A DNA stretch of 13,931 bases from DAIRFP01 sp036794995. Its GTDB lineage: Bacteria; Desulfobacterota; Binatia; UBA9968. The notes beneath the pieces were generated by a model that was not told the origin of the DNA, made no database searches, and was given only the letters and a program-made list of their open reading frames with translations. Below, piece after piece: positions 7,048-13,893 of this stretch (positions are counted from its first letter, which is position 1; each line of letters starts with the position of its first letter). Made by a program: the position numbers and the translations under genes. Where the stretch lies: assembly GCA_036794995.1 (NCBI GenBank), contig DAIRFP010000130.1:1-13931 (forward strand), given 5' to 3'.

Positions 7048-8521
7048 ACGTTCTCCCGTTGCGCACCGATGCCGGTCTGTGGGACGGCGGGCTTTCCAAT
7101 AGCGCCTTCAGCGTCCTGCCGAACTCGGTGTTGTCTTGATAGCCTTTGAATTTTTCCGCGCCGGCGCCGAGAGCGGCGACGAATACCGGCTGGTTCGTAT
7201 GCGCTGTGGTCATCCAATAGGCCTGCGTATTGTTGGCCACCATCATGCCCAGAGCGTTGATCGTCGGATCGATGAAGATGCTGCGCGAGATGGGCTGCCG
7301 TTTGATGATCGCCTCTTTGTAGTCCGGCGCCAGGGTGAAGCCCTTGAAATATTCGCGCATGAGGTTGTCGATGGCTTCGGCGGTGGGCTGCGGTCCGAGG
7401 ATTGCCGATGCCCTTTGAAGCGAGATGGGGATCGAATCAATTTTCTTCAAGTCGTCGTCTTTCCCCCACACCTGATTTGAACCTTGCGTGCTAGTGAGAT
7501 CCTTTAGCGCCAGTGTGAAGCCCAGGCCGCCTGTTTCATGATCCGAAGTCACGAGAATCAAGGTCTCCCGCGGATATTTCCGGTAAAATTCGTAGGCCAG
7601 TCCCACCGCCCGGTCAAACTCGCGATAATCGCGGATCATCGAAGCGATGTCAGTTTGGTGCGATGCGGTATCGACATTTTCGTTTTCAATGAATACAAAG
7701 AAGCCCCTCGGATTGCCATTGTGGAGCAGGCGAATTGCCGCCTGGGTCATGTCGTAGACAGAGGGTTCCGTTTGCTTGTTGCGGTCAATCTCGAAGCTCA
7801 TGTCACCGGGACTGAAGAGTCCCAAAACCTTGCCGCGCTGTGCTTGCTCAAGCTCCTGCTTGTTTGAGACATAGAGATAGCCCTTCTTCACAAACGCCGC
7901 GATCAAGTCCATCTCGTCCTTCCGGCGGCTCCCCGGTTGACTCTTCGGCATAAACTGTTCTTTGCCCCCGCCAAAGAGGACATCAGGTGCCAGTTCCAAA
8001 TAGCGATTCAAGATCGCGGCGTAGTCTCGACGACTGAGGACGTGATTGACGAATGCAGCCGGGCTGGCGTCATAAACGGCTGCATTGGTCACGAGGCCCA
8101 CGCGCATCCCATTCTCTTTGGCGATCTCCATGGCCGTTTTCGGAACCGAGTTGTCCGCGCAGATGCCGAGAGCACCCAGCTTGGCCCTACAGCCGCTCGC
8201 CAATGCCGTTGCGGCGGCGGCCGAGTCCGTGGAAAGAGAATCGGCCGCATGGGTGGTCAAAAGCCCCAGGGTGCCTTCCCTCATGATCCGATCGGATACG
8301 ACCAGGCCTTCATCGTGGAGGAAGCGATTGTATTGCCGGGTGATCTCCATGTGCGTTATCCCCGCGCCGTCGGCGAGGAAGAGAAAAATATACTTCGGTA
8401 ATCTTGGGGAATCGGTGTCGCGCTGCGCCGCCCGGGGCGTGCCGGCGGTCCATTGGGTCGCCAGGATGAAGAAAGTCACAATCCAAAGCACGGCAGCAAG
8501 AGACCAGCGGTGAGTTTTCAT
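7037..8521 (-). CDS. Exported alkaline phosphatase (PhoA family)
   Basis: This is a periplasmic metallo-phosphomonoesterase of 494 residues that releases phosphate from organic esters. A basic start followed by a hydrophobic segment (residues 8-24) and small residues near 26-32 make a Sec signal peptide. Active-site elements occur in family order: metal ligand D51 in LADGAG, nucleophile S100 in the TDSAAAATA motif, E279 with D284 and H288 in ENENVDTASHQTD, D327-H328 in TSDHETGG, and H441 in TTAHTNQP. These correspond to the two-zinc, one-magnesium centre of E. coli PhoA. Several cysteine-poor stretches suggest few disulfides. A GAAAGGG ribosome binding site lies about 8 bases before the ATG. 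It lies 153 bp downstream of the phosphatidylcholine-synthase-like gene on the same strand, so shared transcription is possible but unproven. No Pho box was recognised. Substrate preference is unknown. Confidence 0.95.
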   Translation of the reverse strand: MKTHRWSLAAVLWIVTFFILATQWTAGTPRAAQRDTDSPRLPKYIFLFLADGAGITHMEITRQYNRFLHDEGLVVSDRIMREGTLGLLTTHAADSLSTDSAAAATALASGCRAKLGALGICADNSVPKTAMEIAKENGMRVGLVTNAAVYDASPAAFVNHVLSRRDYAAILNRYLELAPDVLFGGGKEQFMPKSQPGSRRKDEMDLIAAFVKKGYLYVSNKQELEQAQRGKVLGLFSPGDMSFEIDRNKQTEPSVYDMTQAAIRLLHNGNPRGFFVFIENENVDTASHQTDIASMIRDYREFDRAVGLAYEFYRKYPRETLILVTSDHETGGLGFTLALKDLTSTQGSNQVWGKDDDLKKIDSIPISLQRASAILGPQPTAEAIDNLMREYFKGFTLAPDYKEAIIKRQPISRSIFIDPTINALGMMVANNTQAYWMTTAHTNQPVFVAALGAGAEKFKGYQDNTEFGRTLKALLESPPSHRPASVRNGRTFNR

Positions 8522-8674
8522 GGATGACCCTTTCAGTTGAGGATGCTCGCTTTGCGTTTAAGCCCGGCGCGATCAAGGGAGTCGAGCTTGGAATAGGGAA
8601 GGATGGAATAATGGATCGATGGGGCCAAAACCAATGATCCAATATTTCAGTAGTCCAACAATTCCATTTTCACA

Positions 8675-9370
8675 CTAAGCCGGGACACAACGGAATCCCA
8701 GCCATAAAGATAGCAGCGTATAATAGGCCGGAAACACCAAAGAGACAAATACGAGCAGCCGCGGCGGCTCAGGAAGAAGATAGATAATTGCCAATACCGC
8801 GAACGCCCAGAGAATTCCGACGCTATTGGTTAGCAGGCGAAAGTGCGGGTTGCGACTGGGGTAGATGTACTTAATGGGAACGAAAACGAGAATCGACAAC
8901 AGCAGAATGGCGAAGGCATTGATCCAGGGCGGCCATCGCAGCACGTAAAAATAAAAAGCCACGACATTCCAATAGGAGGGAAAGCCGAGAAAAAAATGAT
9001 CACTGGTTTTTGCGTCTTTTTGGCAGAAGCCATAGGCGCTGGCGAGCAAGGGCAAGCTTGCAAGCCATAGCGCGTCTTCTACCGGCAGCAGATTGGCATG
9101 GATAAAGAACCAACAAGGAACGATGACATAGTTCAGGTAGTCAATGATGTCTTCCAGGCGGTCGCCGTCGAACCAGGGAAGGATCTCTTTAACTCGGGCC
9201 CCCCGGGCGAGTGTGCCGTCGGTGGCGTCGATCACTACCGCCAGTGACATGAGCCAAAAGGCCTCCGGAAACTTAAGTTGTTCGATGAGAAGGATCGCTA
9301 TGAAGGCAACCACGGCACCGAGAGCCGTGTAGAGGTGGACCAGCCAGGCGAGCGCGAGCTTACCCGTCAT
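8675..9370 (-). CDS. pcs: CDP-alcohol phosphatidyltransferase, probable phosphatidylcholine synthase
   Basis: This is a 231-residue inner-membrane protein with about six to eight hydrophobic segments. The CDP-alcohol transferase motif starts at D48 and reads D-x2-D51-G-x2-A-R56-x12-G69-x3-E73-x3-D77. The 12-residue spacing between AR and G, together with the late segment IYPSRNPHFRLLTN, is typical of bacterial phosphatidylcholine synthase. That enzyme joins choline directly to CDP-diacylglycerol. Most family members have Asp at the position of E73, so this is a conservative substitution at a metal-ligand site. The gene starts 9 bases after the stop of the glutathione S-transferase gene, with an AGGTGG close to the ATG, so the two are very likely co-transcribed. 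The alternatives are another alcohol acceptor (serine, inositol, glycerol) within the same superfamily; the motif spacing makes these less likely. Confidence 0.85.
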   Translation of the reverse strand: MTGKLALAWLVHLYTALGAVVAFIAILLIEQLKFPEAFWLMSLAVVIDATDGTLARGARVKEILPWFDGDRLEDIIDYLNYVIVPCWFFIHANLLPVEDALWLASLPLLASAYGFCQKDAKTSDHFFLGFPSYWNVVAFYFYVLRWPPWINAFAILLLSILVFVPIKYIYPSRNPHFRLLTNSVGILWAFAVLAIIYLLPEPPRLLVFVSLVFPAYYTLLSLWLGFRCVPA

Positions 9371-9379
9371 CCACCTGAC

Positions 9380-9985
9380 TTACGTCGCCGAAGTAGCAAA
9401 ACTCGGTCTGGCTTTCAGGCGGGTGATCCAGGCGAGTAGGTTTTTATATTTCGGGTCGATTTGGACCTGGATCCGATCCAAAGTATCGATATTGGGAATA
9501 AAAGCGATGTCGGCAAGACTGAACGCGCCAGCCAGATATTCCCGGCCTTCAAGTTCCTTTTCAAGTCGATCGAAGCACTCGGTGATTTTGGCTCTCGCTT
9601 GCTCAATGACCTTCGGGTCTCTTTCCCCCTCCGGTTTGCGCAGCTCGCGGTTGAGTTGTCCAGCGGCAGGGTTGAAGTGGCTATCCCGTAGGTCCTCCAT
9701 CATGCGTGCTCGCGCGCGTCCCTCGGAATCCTTGGGCATCAGCGGCGGATAAGGATACTCGTCTTCAAGATATTCGTTGATGAGGGTGGAATCGTAGACG
9801 ACAAAACCCTCGTCGTCTAAAGCGGGCACCGTACCGAAGGGATGAACCTTGAGATATTCCGGACTTTTCTGCTCCCGCTTCGTGAGATCGATGTTGACGC
9901 GCTCGAACTCCAAACCCTTTTCCAGAAGCACCACTCTCACTTTTCGGGAATTGCTCGAAGCAGGGAAAGTATACAGCTTGATCAT
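9380..9985 (-). CDS. Glutathione S-transferase family protein
   Basis: This 201-residue cytoplasmic protein has both standard domains. The N-terminal thioredoxin-fold domain (about 1-78) begins MIKLYTFPASSNSRKVR, with Ser in the position where the catalytic Ser/Cys/Tyr is found. It carries the cis-proline motif TVPAL (52-56) and the glutathione-binding YDSTLI (64-69). The C-terminal helical domain contains the FSLADIAFIPNID motif (N-capping box and hydrophobic staple). It probably conjugates glutathione or reduces a glutathionylated or peroxidised substrate; the substrate cannot be told from sequence. An AAGGAGG ribosome binding site lies 10 bases before the ATG. It is the first gene of a tight pair with the phosphatidylcholine-synthase-like gene, which may hint at lipid-peroxide detoxification. 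This association is an inference only. Confidence 0.95.
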   Translation of the reverse strand: MIKLYTFPASSNSRKVRVVLLEKGLEFERVNIDLTKREQKSPEYLKVHPFGTVPALDDEGFVVYDSTLINEYLEDEYPYPPLMPKDSEGRARARMMEDLRDSHFNPAAGQLNRELRKPEGERDPKVIEQARAKITECFDRLEKELEGREYLAGAFSLADIAFIPNIDTLDRIQVQIDPKYKNLLAWITRLKARPSFATSAT

Positions 9986-10147
9986 CAGCGGCTATCCTCC
10001 TTAAAGTGAAATCATTCTAGCACAAGGATCACACCGCTGTGAACTGTGAATTTTCATTATGAAACGTTTTCTTATGCTTGCCCCAAAGCGTCTTGGGTCT
10101 TCCCGCAAAGTACTTCCTCACAACAAAACCCGGTGGCGGCAAGCGGG

Positions 10148-12007
10148 CTAGCCGCGGGCGCGCAGGGTTGCCTTCAATGTCAGCGGCTGGCTTTTTCTAA
10201 GGACAACGATGTCCACTGAGTCGCCCGGTTTCTTGCTGCGTAGCGCCGCCGTGAGATCCTCCAGATTCTGAATCTCCATCTCCGCCAGTTTGATGATCAC
10301 GTCGCCTTCTTGCAGGCCGGCGAAGGCAGCTGGGCTTCCTTCGGAAACTCCGGCCAACCGTACGCCGCTATCGTTGCCACCGAAATCCGGGATGCTGCCG
10401 AGATAAGTACCGTACCCGCCTCGCTCGTCGTTCTCGCGGCCGGGAGGGCGCGACGGCAGGCTGGCGAAATTCATTGGCTCCGCGCGGTTTGCTAAGGTCC
10501 GCGCGATGCCTCCAACCAGTTCGGTGACCTGTGCCATGCCTTCGATATTCAGTTTCTCCCACGTATCTCCGGGCCGGTGATAGTCCGGATGAGAACCGGT
10601 AAAGAAATGGAGAACGGGTATTTTTTGATTGTAAAAGGCCATGTGATCGCTGCGTCCGACGCCGTCGGACTCGGTGACTTGCAATCCGAGCTTCCGAGCT
10701 TCTTCCTGGACGATGCCGCCAAGTTCCTTCGCTGACCGAGTGCCGAAGACCGTTAGCCGTCTATCACGCAGGCGTCCGACCATGTCGAGATTGAGCATGG
10801 CTGTGGTCGACGAGAGCGGTAGGGGAGGGTGATTGACGTAATGTCTGGAACCGTGGAGCCCTAACTCTTCGGCGCTAAAGGCGGCGAAGACGACGGTCCT
10901 TGCCGATTTAGGCTGCGAGTGGCTTAGCCGCTCCGCCAGCTGTAATAGGACAGCTACCCCCGACGCGTTGTCGTCCGCCCCATGGTGGACCTGTCCTTCG
11001 GTGCTGGAGTCTCGCGTGCCATGGTAGCCGAGACCCACATGATCGTAGTGGGCGCCGATCACAATATTTTCGTCTTTCAGTTTCGGATCCGAACCCGGCA
11101 GAATTCCGACCACGTTCTCGGTTCGTTGGCGAACTTCTTCCAAATTTACTTGCAGGGCGACGTGGGCGGCGGGCAGGTACTGGGATGCCGGCCTTTCCTC
11201 GCGATCGATTTTTTCTTTCAGTGCTTTGAGGGAGACTCCTCGCGCATCGAGCCACTTTTCAATGACGCCGCGCTTTACCTGCGCCGCAAGTAAGCTATTG
11301 GCGCCTCGCCACAAGCTGTTCCTGGTCGACAGGAGCTCCCTTTGTTCGTCGCCGGAGTGATTGAGATCTACCAGGATTATTCCCACCGCGCCGTGGTCCC
11401 GGGCATTGATCGCCTTAACGCGGAGCGCGGCATGACTGGAGTAGCGCGGCGGCTTTTGAAACGGGCTCTGGTCGTTTTTTGGCGGCGGCTCGTAGCGCAG
11501 GACCAGGGCGATTTTCCCTCGCACATCGATGCCGGCGTAGTCGTCATAGCCATAGTCTTTGGCGGTAATACCATAACCGGCAAAAACAACGGCGGCTGCC
11601 ACTTTGCCGGACCCGGAAAGACCCAAAGGGGTCCAATCTTGGCTTACTAGAGGTGCTTGTTGTTCTCCCAACGCGATACTGGTCGGTTGCTTCACGGCGA
11701 TTCCGGTGACCACATCGAATCCCTGCAGATAGCCCCCGTTGTCACCCCCCGGGCGCAGACCAGACTTGGCAAATTCCCGAGCGATGTGGTCCCGGGCCAG
11801 CTTGATCCCCGGAGTGTCGATACCCCGTCCGGTAAGCTCTTCGGAGGCCAGATAACGGACGTGATCTCTGAGGGCGTCCAGACGGGGCTGCGACGATGAA
11901 GGCGGAATTTCAAAGGTCCAAGCGGAGAAAGCAAAGAAGACGGCAAGGGCAAGTGTAATAGCTGTCGTTCGGGCACCTAGCGAGTTACGAAGTGTCAAGT
12001 TCCGCAT
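10148..12007 (-). CDS. Exported M28-family zinc metallopeptidase with PDZ domain
   Basis: The 619-residue protein has an N-terminal hydrophobic segment (about 14-30) that acts as a signal peptide or membrane anchor, so it should work in the periplasm or at the envelope. The M28 catalytic domain shows all ligands of the two-zinc centre: H320 in GAHYDH, D345 in HHGADDNASG, E380-E381 in FSAEELG, D408 in LNLDMVGR and H477 in YHRPGDT. A PA-like insert is likely around 130-290 (VFAGYGITAKDYGYDDYAG, then GKIALVLRYEPP). The C-terminus (about 525-615) is a PDZ domain with SPAAFAGLQEGDVIIKL. Such proteins are aminopeptidases, but the substrate is unknown. The gene is divergent from the selenoredoxin gene and 162 bp upstream of the glutathione S-transferase gene. 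The ATG at 12007 has only a weak ribosome binding site, but it provides the signal sequence. Confidence 0.94.
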   Translation of the reverse strand: MRNLTLRNSLGARTTAITLALAVFFAFSAWTFEIPPSSSQPRLDALRDHVRYLASEELTGRGIDTPGIKLARDHIAREFAKSGLRPGGDNGGYLQGFDVVTGIAVKQPTSIALGEQQAPLVSQDWTPLGLSGSGKVAAAVVFAGYGITAKDYGYDDYAGIDVRGKIALVLRYEPPPKNDQSPFQKPPRYSSHAALRVKAINARDHGAVGIILVDLNHSGDEQRELLSTRNSLWRGANSLLAAQVKRGVIEKWLDARGVSLKALKEKIDREERPASQYLPAAHVALQVNLEEVRQRTENVVGILPGSDPKLKDENIVIGAHYDHVGLGYHGTRDSSTEGQVHHGADDNASGVAVLLQLAERLSHSQPKSARTVVFAAFSAEELGLHGSRHYVNHPPLPLSSTTAMLNLDMVGRLRDRRLTVFGTRSAKELGGIVQEEARKLGLQVTESDGVGRSDHMAFYNQKIPVLHFFTGSHPDYHRPGDTWEKLNIEGMAQVTELVGGIARTLANRAEPMNFASLPSRPPGRENDERGGYGTYLGSIPDFGGNDSGVRLAGVSEGSPAAFAGLQEGDVIIKLAEMEIQNLEDLTAALRSKKPGDSVDIVVLRKSQPLTLKATLRARG

Positions 12008-12121
12008 GATGGGTTCTTTAGCCGGATCGAAAATTAGCTTAACAAACGGCTCAAGGCTTTAAAAGGATCATACCCTGGAAAAGTTGGCTGAAATGGCGGT
12101 CTAGTCTGTTAGGATATGAGC

Positions 12122-12155
12122 TGGCCGTGAGGGATCTGAACCCAACTGAGCTGCC
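12122..12155 (-). other. tRNA-like fragment, possible tRNA remnant
   Basis: Read on the minus strand, this 34-base stretch begins with a D-arm-like GGCAGCTCAGTTGG and runs straight into a T-arm-like GGTTCAGATCCC and an acceptor-like CTCACGGCCA. The whole anticodon arm and the 5' acceptor strand are absent, so it cannot be a working tRNA. The T-loop reads TTCAGAT, off consensus at position 58. It may be a decayed tRNA end or chance similarity. Confidence 0.3.
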
Positions 12156-12171
12156 TTCATCGAAGCATATT

Positions 12172-12199
12172 TTGTAATTATCTAGAGAAATGATAATAT
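12172..12199 (+). promoter_or_regulatory. Possible promoter of the selenoredoxin gene
   Basis: TTGTAA at 12172-12177 and TAATAT at 12194-12199 are separated by 16 bases in an AT-rich patch just ahead of the gene. An overlapping GATAAT at 12192-12197 is nearer the consensus -10 but leaves only a 14-base spacer. The match is moderate and the transcription start is not known. Confidence 0.35.
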
Positions 12200-12217
12200 C
12201 CCGCCCAAATTCGAATC

Positions 12218-12223
12218 GGAGGT
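12218..12223 (+). promoter_or_regulatory. Strong ribosome binding site of the selenoredoxin gene
   Basis: GGAGGT stands 8 bases before the ATG at 12232. It is one of the best ribosome binding sites in the window. It supports translation from this ATG into a frame that standard translation would end after 12 codons. Confidence 0.8.
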
Positions 12224-12231
12224 CAGAACCA

Positions 12232-12465
12232 ATGGCAAAAGTGGTTATCGTCTATAGCCAGCCCGGGTGAGGCCCCTGTGACAAAGAGAAGGAGTTTCTT
12301 TCTCAAAAGGGAATCGAGTTCATTCACAAGAATGTCCGTGCCGACCGGGCGGCCTTGAAAGAATTGCTGGATATGGGTTATCAGAGCACCCCTGTCACTC
12401 TCGTCGACGGCGAAGCGGTGGTTGGATTCGATCAACAAAAAATCGAGGAGCTGTTGGGTTTATAG
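12232..12465 (+). CDS. Selenocysteine-containing glutaredoxin/NrdH-type redoxin (in-frame TGA read as Sec)
   Basis: Reading through the TGA at 12268-12270 gives a complete 77-residue thioredoxin-fold redoxin ending in TAG at 12463-12465. The first strand is KVVIVYSQPG. It is followed by the active site U13-G-P-C16, where Sec replaces the first cysteine of the usual C-x-x-C. Next come the helix DKEKEFLSQKGIEF, the cis-proline motif STPVTLVDGEAVVGFD and a C-terminal helix KIEELLGL. This matches small bacterial glutaredoxins and NrdH-like proteins in length and order. Selenocysteine glutaredoxins are known in some bacteria, including deltaproteobacteria. The TGA falls exactly on the catalytic position, the frame is open on both sides, a GGAGGT site precedes the ATG, and a hairpin fitting a bacterial SECIS element follows. 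It probably reduces disulfides or glutathione mixed disulfides in the cytoplasm. The alternative is a Cys-to-stop nonsense mutation in a pseudogene, which I consider less likely. No SelA, SelB, SelC or SelD gene is in the window. Confidence 0.87.
12286..12304 (+). promoter_or_regulatory. Candidate bacterial SECIS element
   Basis: Inside the coding sequence, 15 bases after the TGA, GAGAAGG (12286-12292) can pair with CTTTCTC (12298-12304). This gives 7 bp including one G-U pair, with a five-base loop AGUUU. The G at 12294 is the second loop base and lies 24 bases after the TGA. Bacterial SECIS elements recognised by SelB typically have a small apical loop with a G in its first two positions, about 16-37 bases downstream of the UGA. 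This hairpin meets those criteria. Confidence 0.72.
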
Positions 12466-12495
12466 CCGAAAAGACCAAGACTAAACTCCACTGAG

Positions 12496-12514
12496 AGTCA
12501 CTCCAGGAGTGACT
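12496..12514 (+). terminator. Hairpin after the selenoredoxin gene, probable terminator
   Basis: AGTCACTC and GAGTGACT form a perfect 8-bp stem around a CAG loop, 30 bases after the TAG stop. The following bases, ATTTGA, are only weakly T-rich. It could therefore be an inefficient intrinsic terminator or an RNA-stabilising 3' hairpin. Confidence 0.5.
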
Positions 12515-12663
12515 ATTTGACCCGCCGATCGGTAATTGACCTCCGCTTGTCCTGCGCGGCATGGCTTTTTTGCCTCCTGGGATTGAAGGGGCGAAACCCT
12601 CTCTGGTGGGCCGTGTTGGTTGCAAGGGTCGTAACTGGGTTGAACCATGAAACCATCTGAACG

Positions 12664-13893
12664 ATGAATCGTCGAGCTTTTCTTCGCATCTTGGGTACGA
12701 GCGCACTCGGCATCGCCGGCGGATGCGACTTCTCCCTCGAGGAAGGGCTCTTCAACCCGTGCTTATCGGACCCGACGCCGGCCCGCCTGCTCGATCACGA
12801 GGTCGTGCGCGAGTCGTGGACGGGAGTCGAACCGTCGAAGGTTTGGGACTGTCACGTGCACGTGGCCGGCGTGGGCGACGGTAATACCGGAGTGTGGATC
12901 ACCCCGGAGATGCAGAGCCTGTTTCATCCCTGGCAAAACCTGCAACGCCGGTTTTATCTGAACGCTTCCTGCGCGGAGCGCGAAGGAAGCGTGGACGAGG
13001 ATTTCGTGCGGCGCCTGCTGCAATGCCTCGACGTCTTCCCGCGGGAAGTCAAAGCGATGCTGCTCGCCTTCGACTATTTCCACGATGACGATGGTGCTCC
13101 GCGGGAGGACCTGAGCTCGTTTTTCATTCCCAACCGTTACGTGGCCGGACTCGCCCAGCGTTTTCCCGATCGCTTCGAGTGGATCTGTTCGATCCATCCC
13201 TATCGCGCCGACGCCATCGATGAGCTTGATTCGAGCGTTCGCCAGCGCGCCCGGGCCGTAAAGTGGCTGCCTTCCGCCATGGGGATAGACCCGGCGTCGC
13301 CGAAATGCGATCGCTTTTATCAGGCGCTAGTGCGACTGAATCTGCCTTTGCTCACCCATGCTGGAGAGGAGAAAGCTGTGCGGGGGGGCTCGATGTCGGA
13401 GTTCAACAATCCGCTGCGGTTGCGGCGCCCCTTGGACCAGGGTGTGCGCGTCATTGTCGCTCACTGCGCGTCGCTAGGGGAAAATATCGACATCGACCAC
13501 GGCGACAAAGGACCACGTCTGGAGGGCTTTGAGCTTTTCCAGCGTCTTATGAACGAACCGCGCTATCAAGGGCGATTGTTTGGCGAGATCTCGGCGGTCA
13601 CCCAGGCCAACCGGAACGAATCAATTCTTGGCGCGCTCATCAGGCATGTCGAGTGGCACCCGCGGCTAATCAATGGATCGGATTATCCCTTGCCTGGCGT
13701 TGTGCCGCTGGTTTCACTGCGCCGATTCGTGGCACAGCATTTCTTGACGGACGCCCAAGCCCAGGTGTTGTCCGAAATTCGGCAGTACAATGCGCTACTC
13801 TTCGACTTTGTTCTCAAACGGAGTCTTACCAGCGGCGGCCAACGCTTCACGCCGCTGGTTTTCGAGTCGCGGCGAGTATTCGAGCCGACGTGA
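12664..13893 (+). CDS. Tat-exported amidohydrolase-family (COG2159-type) metal-dependent hydrolase
   Basis: This 409-residue TIM-barrel hydrolase shows the ligands expected of the amidohydrolase_2 family: H64 and H66 in WDCHVHV, K200 in VKWLPS (a possible carbamylated lysine or structural residue), H232 in LLTHAGEE, H267 in VIVAHCAS and D340 in NGSDYPLPG. Relatives include decarboxylases and hydrolases acting on aromatic or lactone substrates; the substrate here is unknown. The N-terminus, MNRRAFLRILGTSALGIAGG then Cys21, combines a twin-arginine motif (RRAFLR) with a lipobox-like IAGGC, so it is probably a folded, Tat-exported lipoprotein on the periplasmic side. The lipobox is imperfect because Ala, not Leu, stands at -3. 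The ATG lacks a clear Shine-Dalgarno sequence, but it gives the Tat motif at the very start, which supports it. No gene is visible in the 38 bases after its stop. Confidence 0.93.
   Translation: MNRRAFLRILGTSALGIAGGCDFSLEEGLFNPCLSDPTPARLLDHEVVRESWTGVEPSKVWDCHVHVAGVGDGNTGVWITPEMQSLFHPWQNLQRRFYLNASCAEREGSVDEDFVRRLLQCLDVFPREVKAMLLAFDYFHDDDGAPREDLSSFFIPNRYVAGLAQRFPDRFEWICSIHPYRADAIDELDSSVRQRARAVKWLPSAMGIDPASPKCDRFYQALVRLNLPLLTHAGEEKAVRGGSMSEFNNPLRLRRPLDQGVRVIVAHCASLGENIDIDHGDKGPRLEGFELFQRLMNEPRYQGRLFGEISAVTQANRNESILGALIRHVEWHPRLINGSDYPLPGVVPLVSLRRFVAQHFLTDAQAQVLSEIRQYNALLFDFVLKRSLTSGGQRFTPLVFESRRVFEPT

Noticed and set aside
10088..10103. Short inverted repeat CCCAAAGC/GTCTTGGG between the peptidase and glutathione S-transferase genes
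   Set aside because: The stem is only 6 bp with one G-T pair and no T-tract on either strand, so it is not supported as a terminator.
10059..10151. 30-residue basic ORF starting MKRFLMLAPK between the glutathione S-transferase and peptidase genes
   Set aside because: There is no Shine-Dalgarno sequence, it runs into the end of the peptidase gene on the opposite strand, and it resembles no known family.
12232..12270. Reading the selenoredoxin locus as a pseudogene or sequencing error with a premature stop
   Set aside because: The stop replaces exactly the catalytic cysteine, no other lesion is present, the ribosome binding site is strong and a SECIS-like hairpin follows. A single Cys-to-TGA error remains possible but is the weaker reading.
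12223..12438. 71-codon ORF on the minus strand over the selenoredoxin gene
   Set aside because: It is the reverse-frame shadow of the plus-strand gene, with no ribosome binding site and no recognisable family.
12647..12667. Mini-ORF MKPSER whose stop overlaps the amidohydrolase start (ATGA)
   Set aside because: It could be a leader peptide, but it has no ribosome binding site and is short enough to arise by chance.
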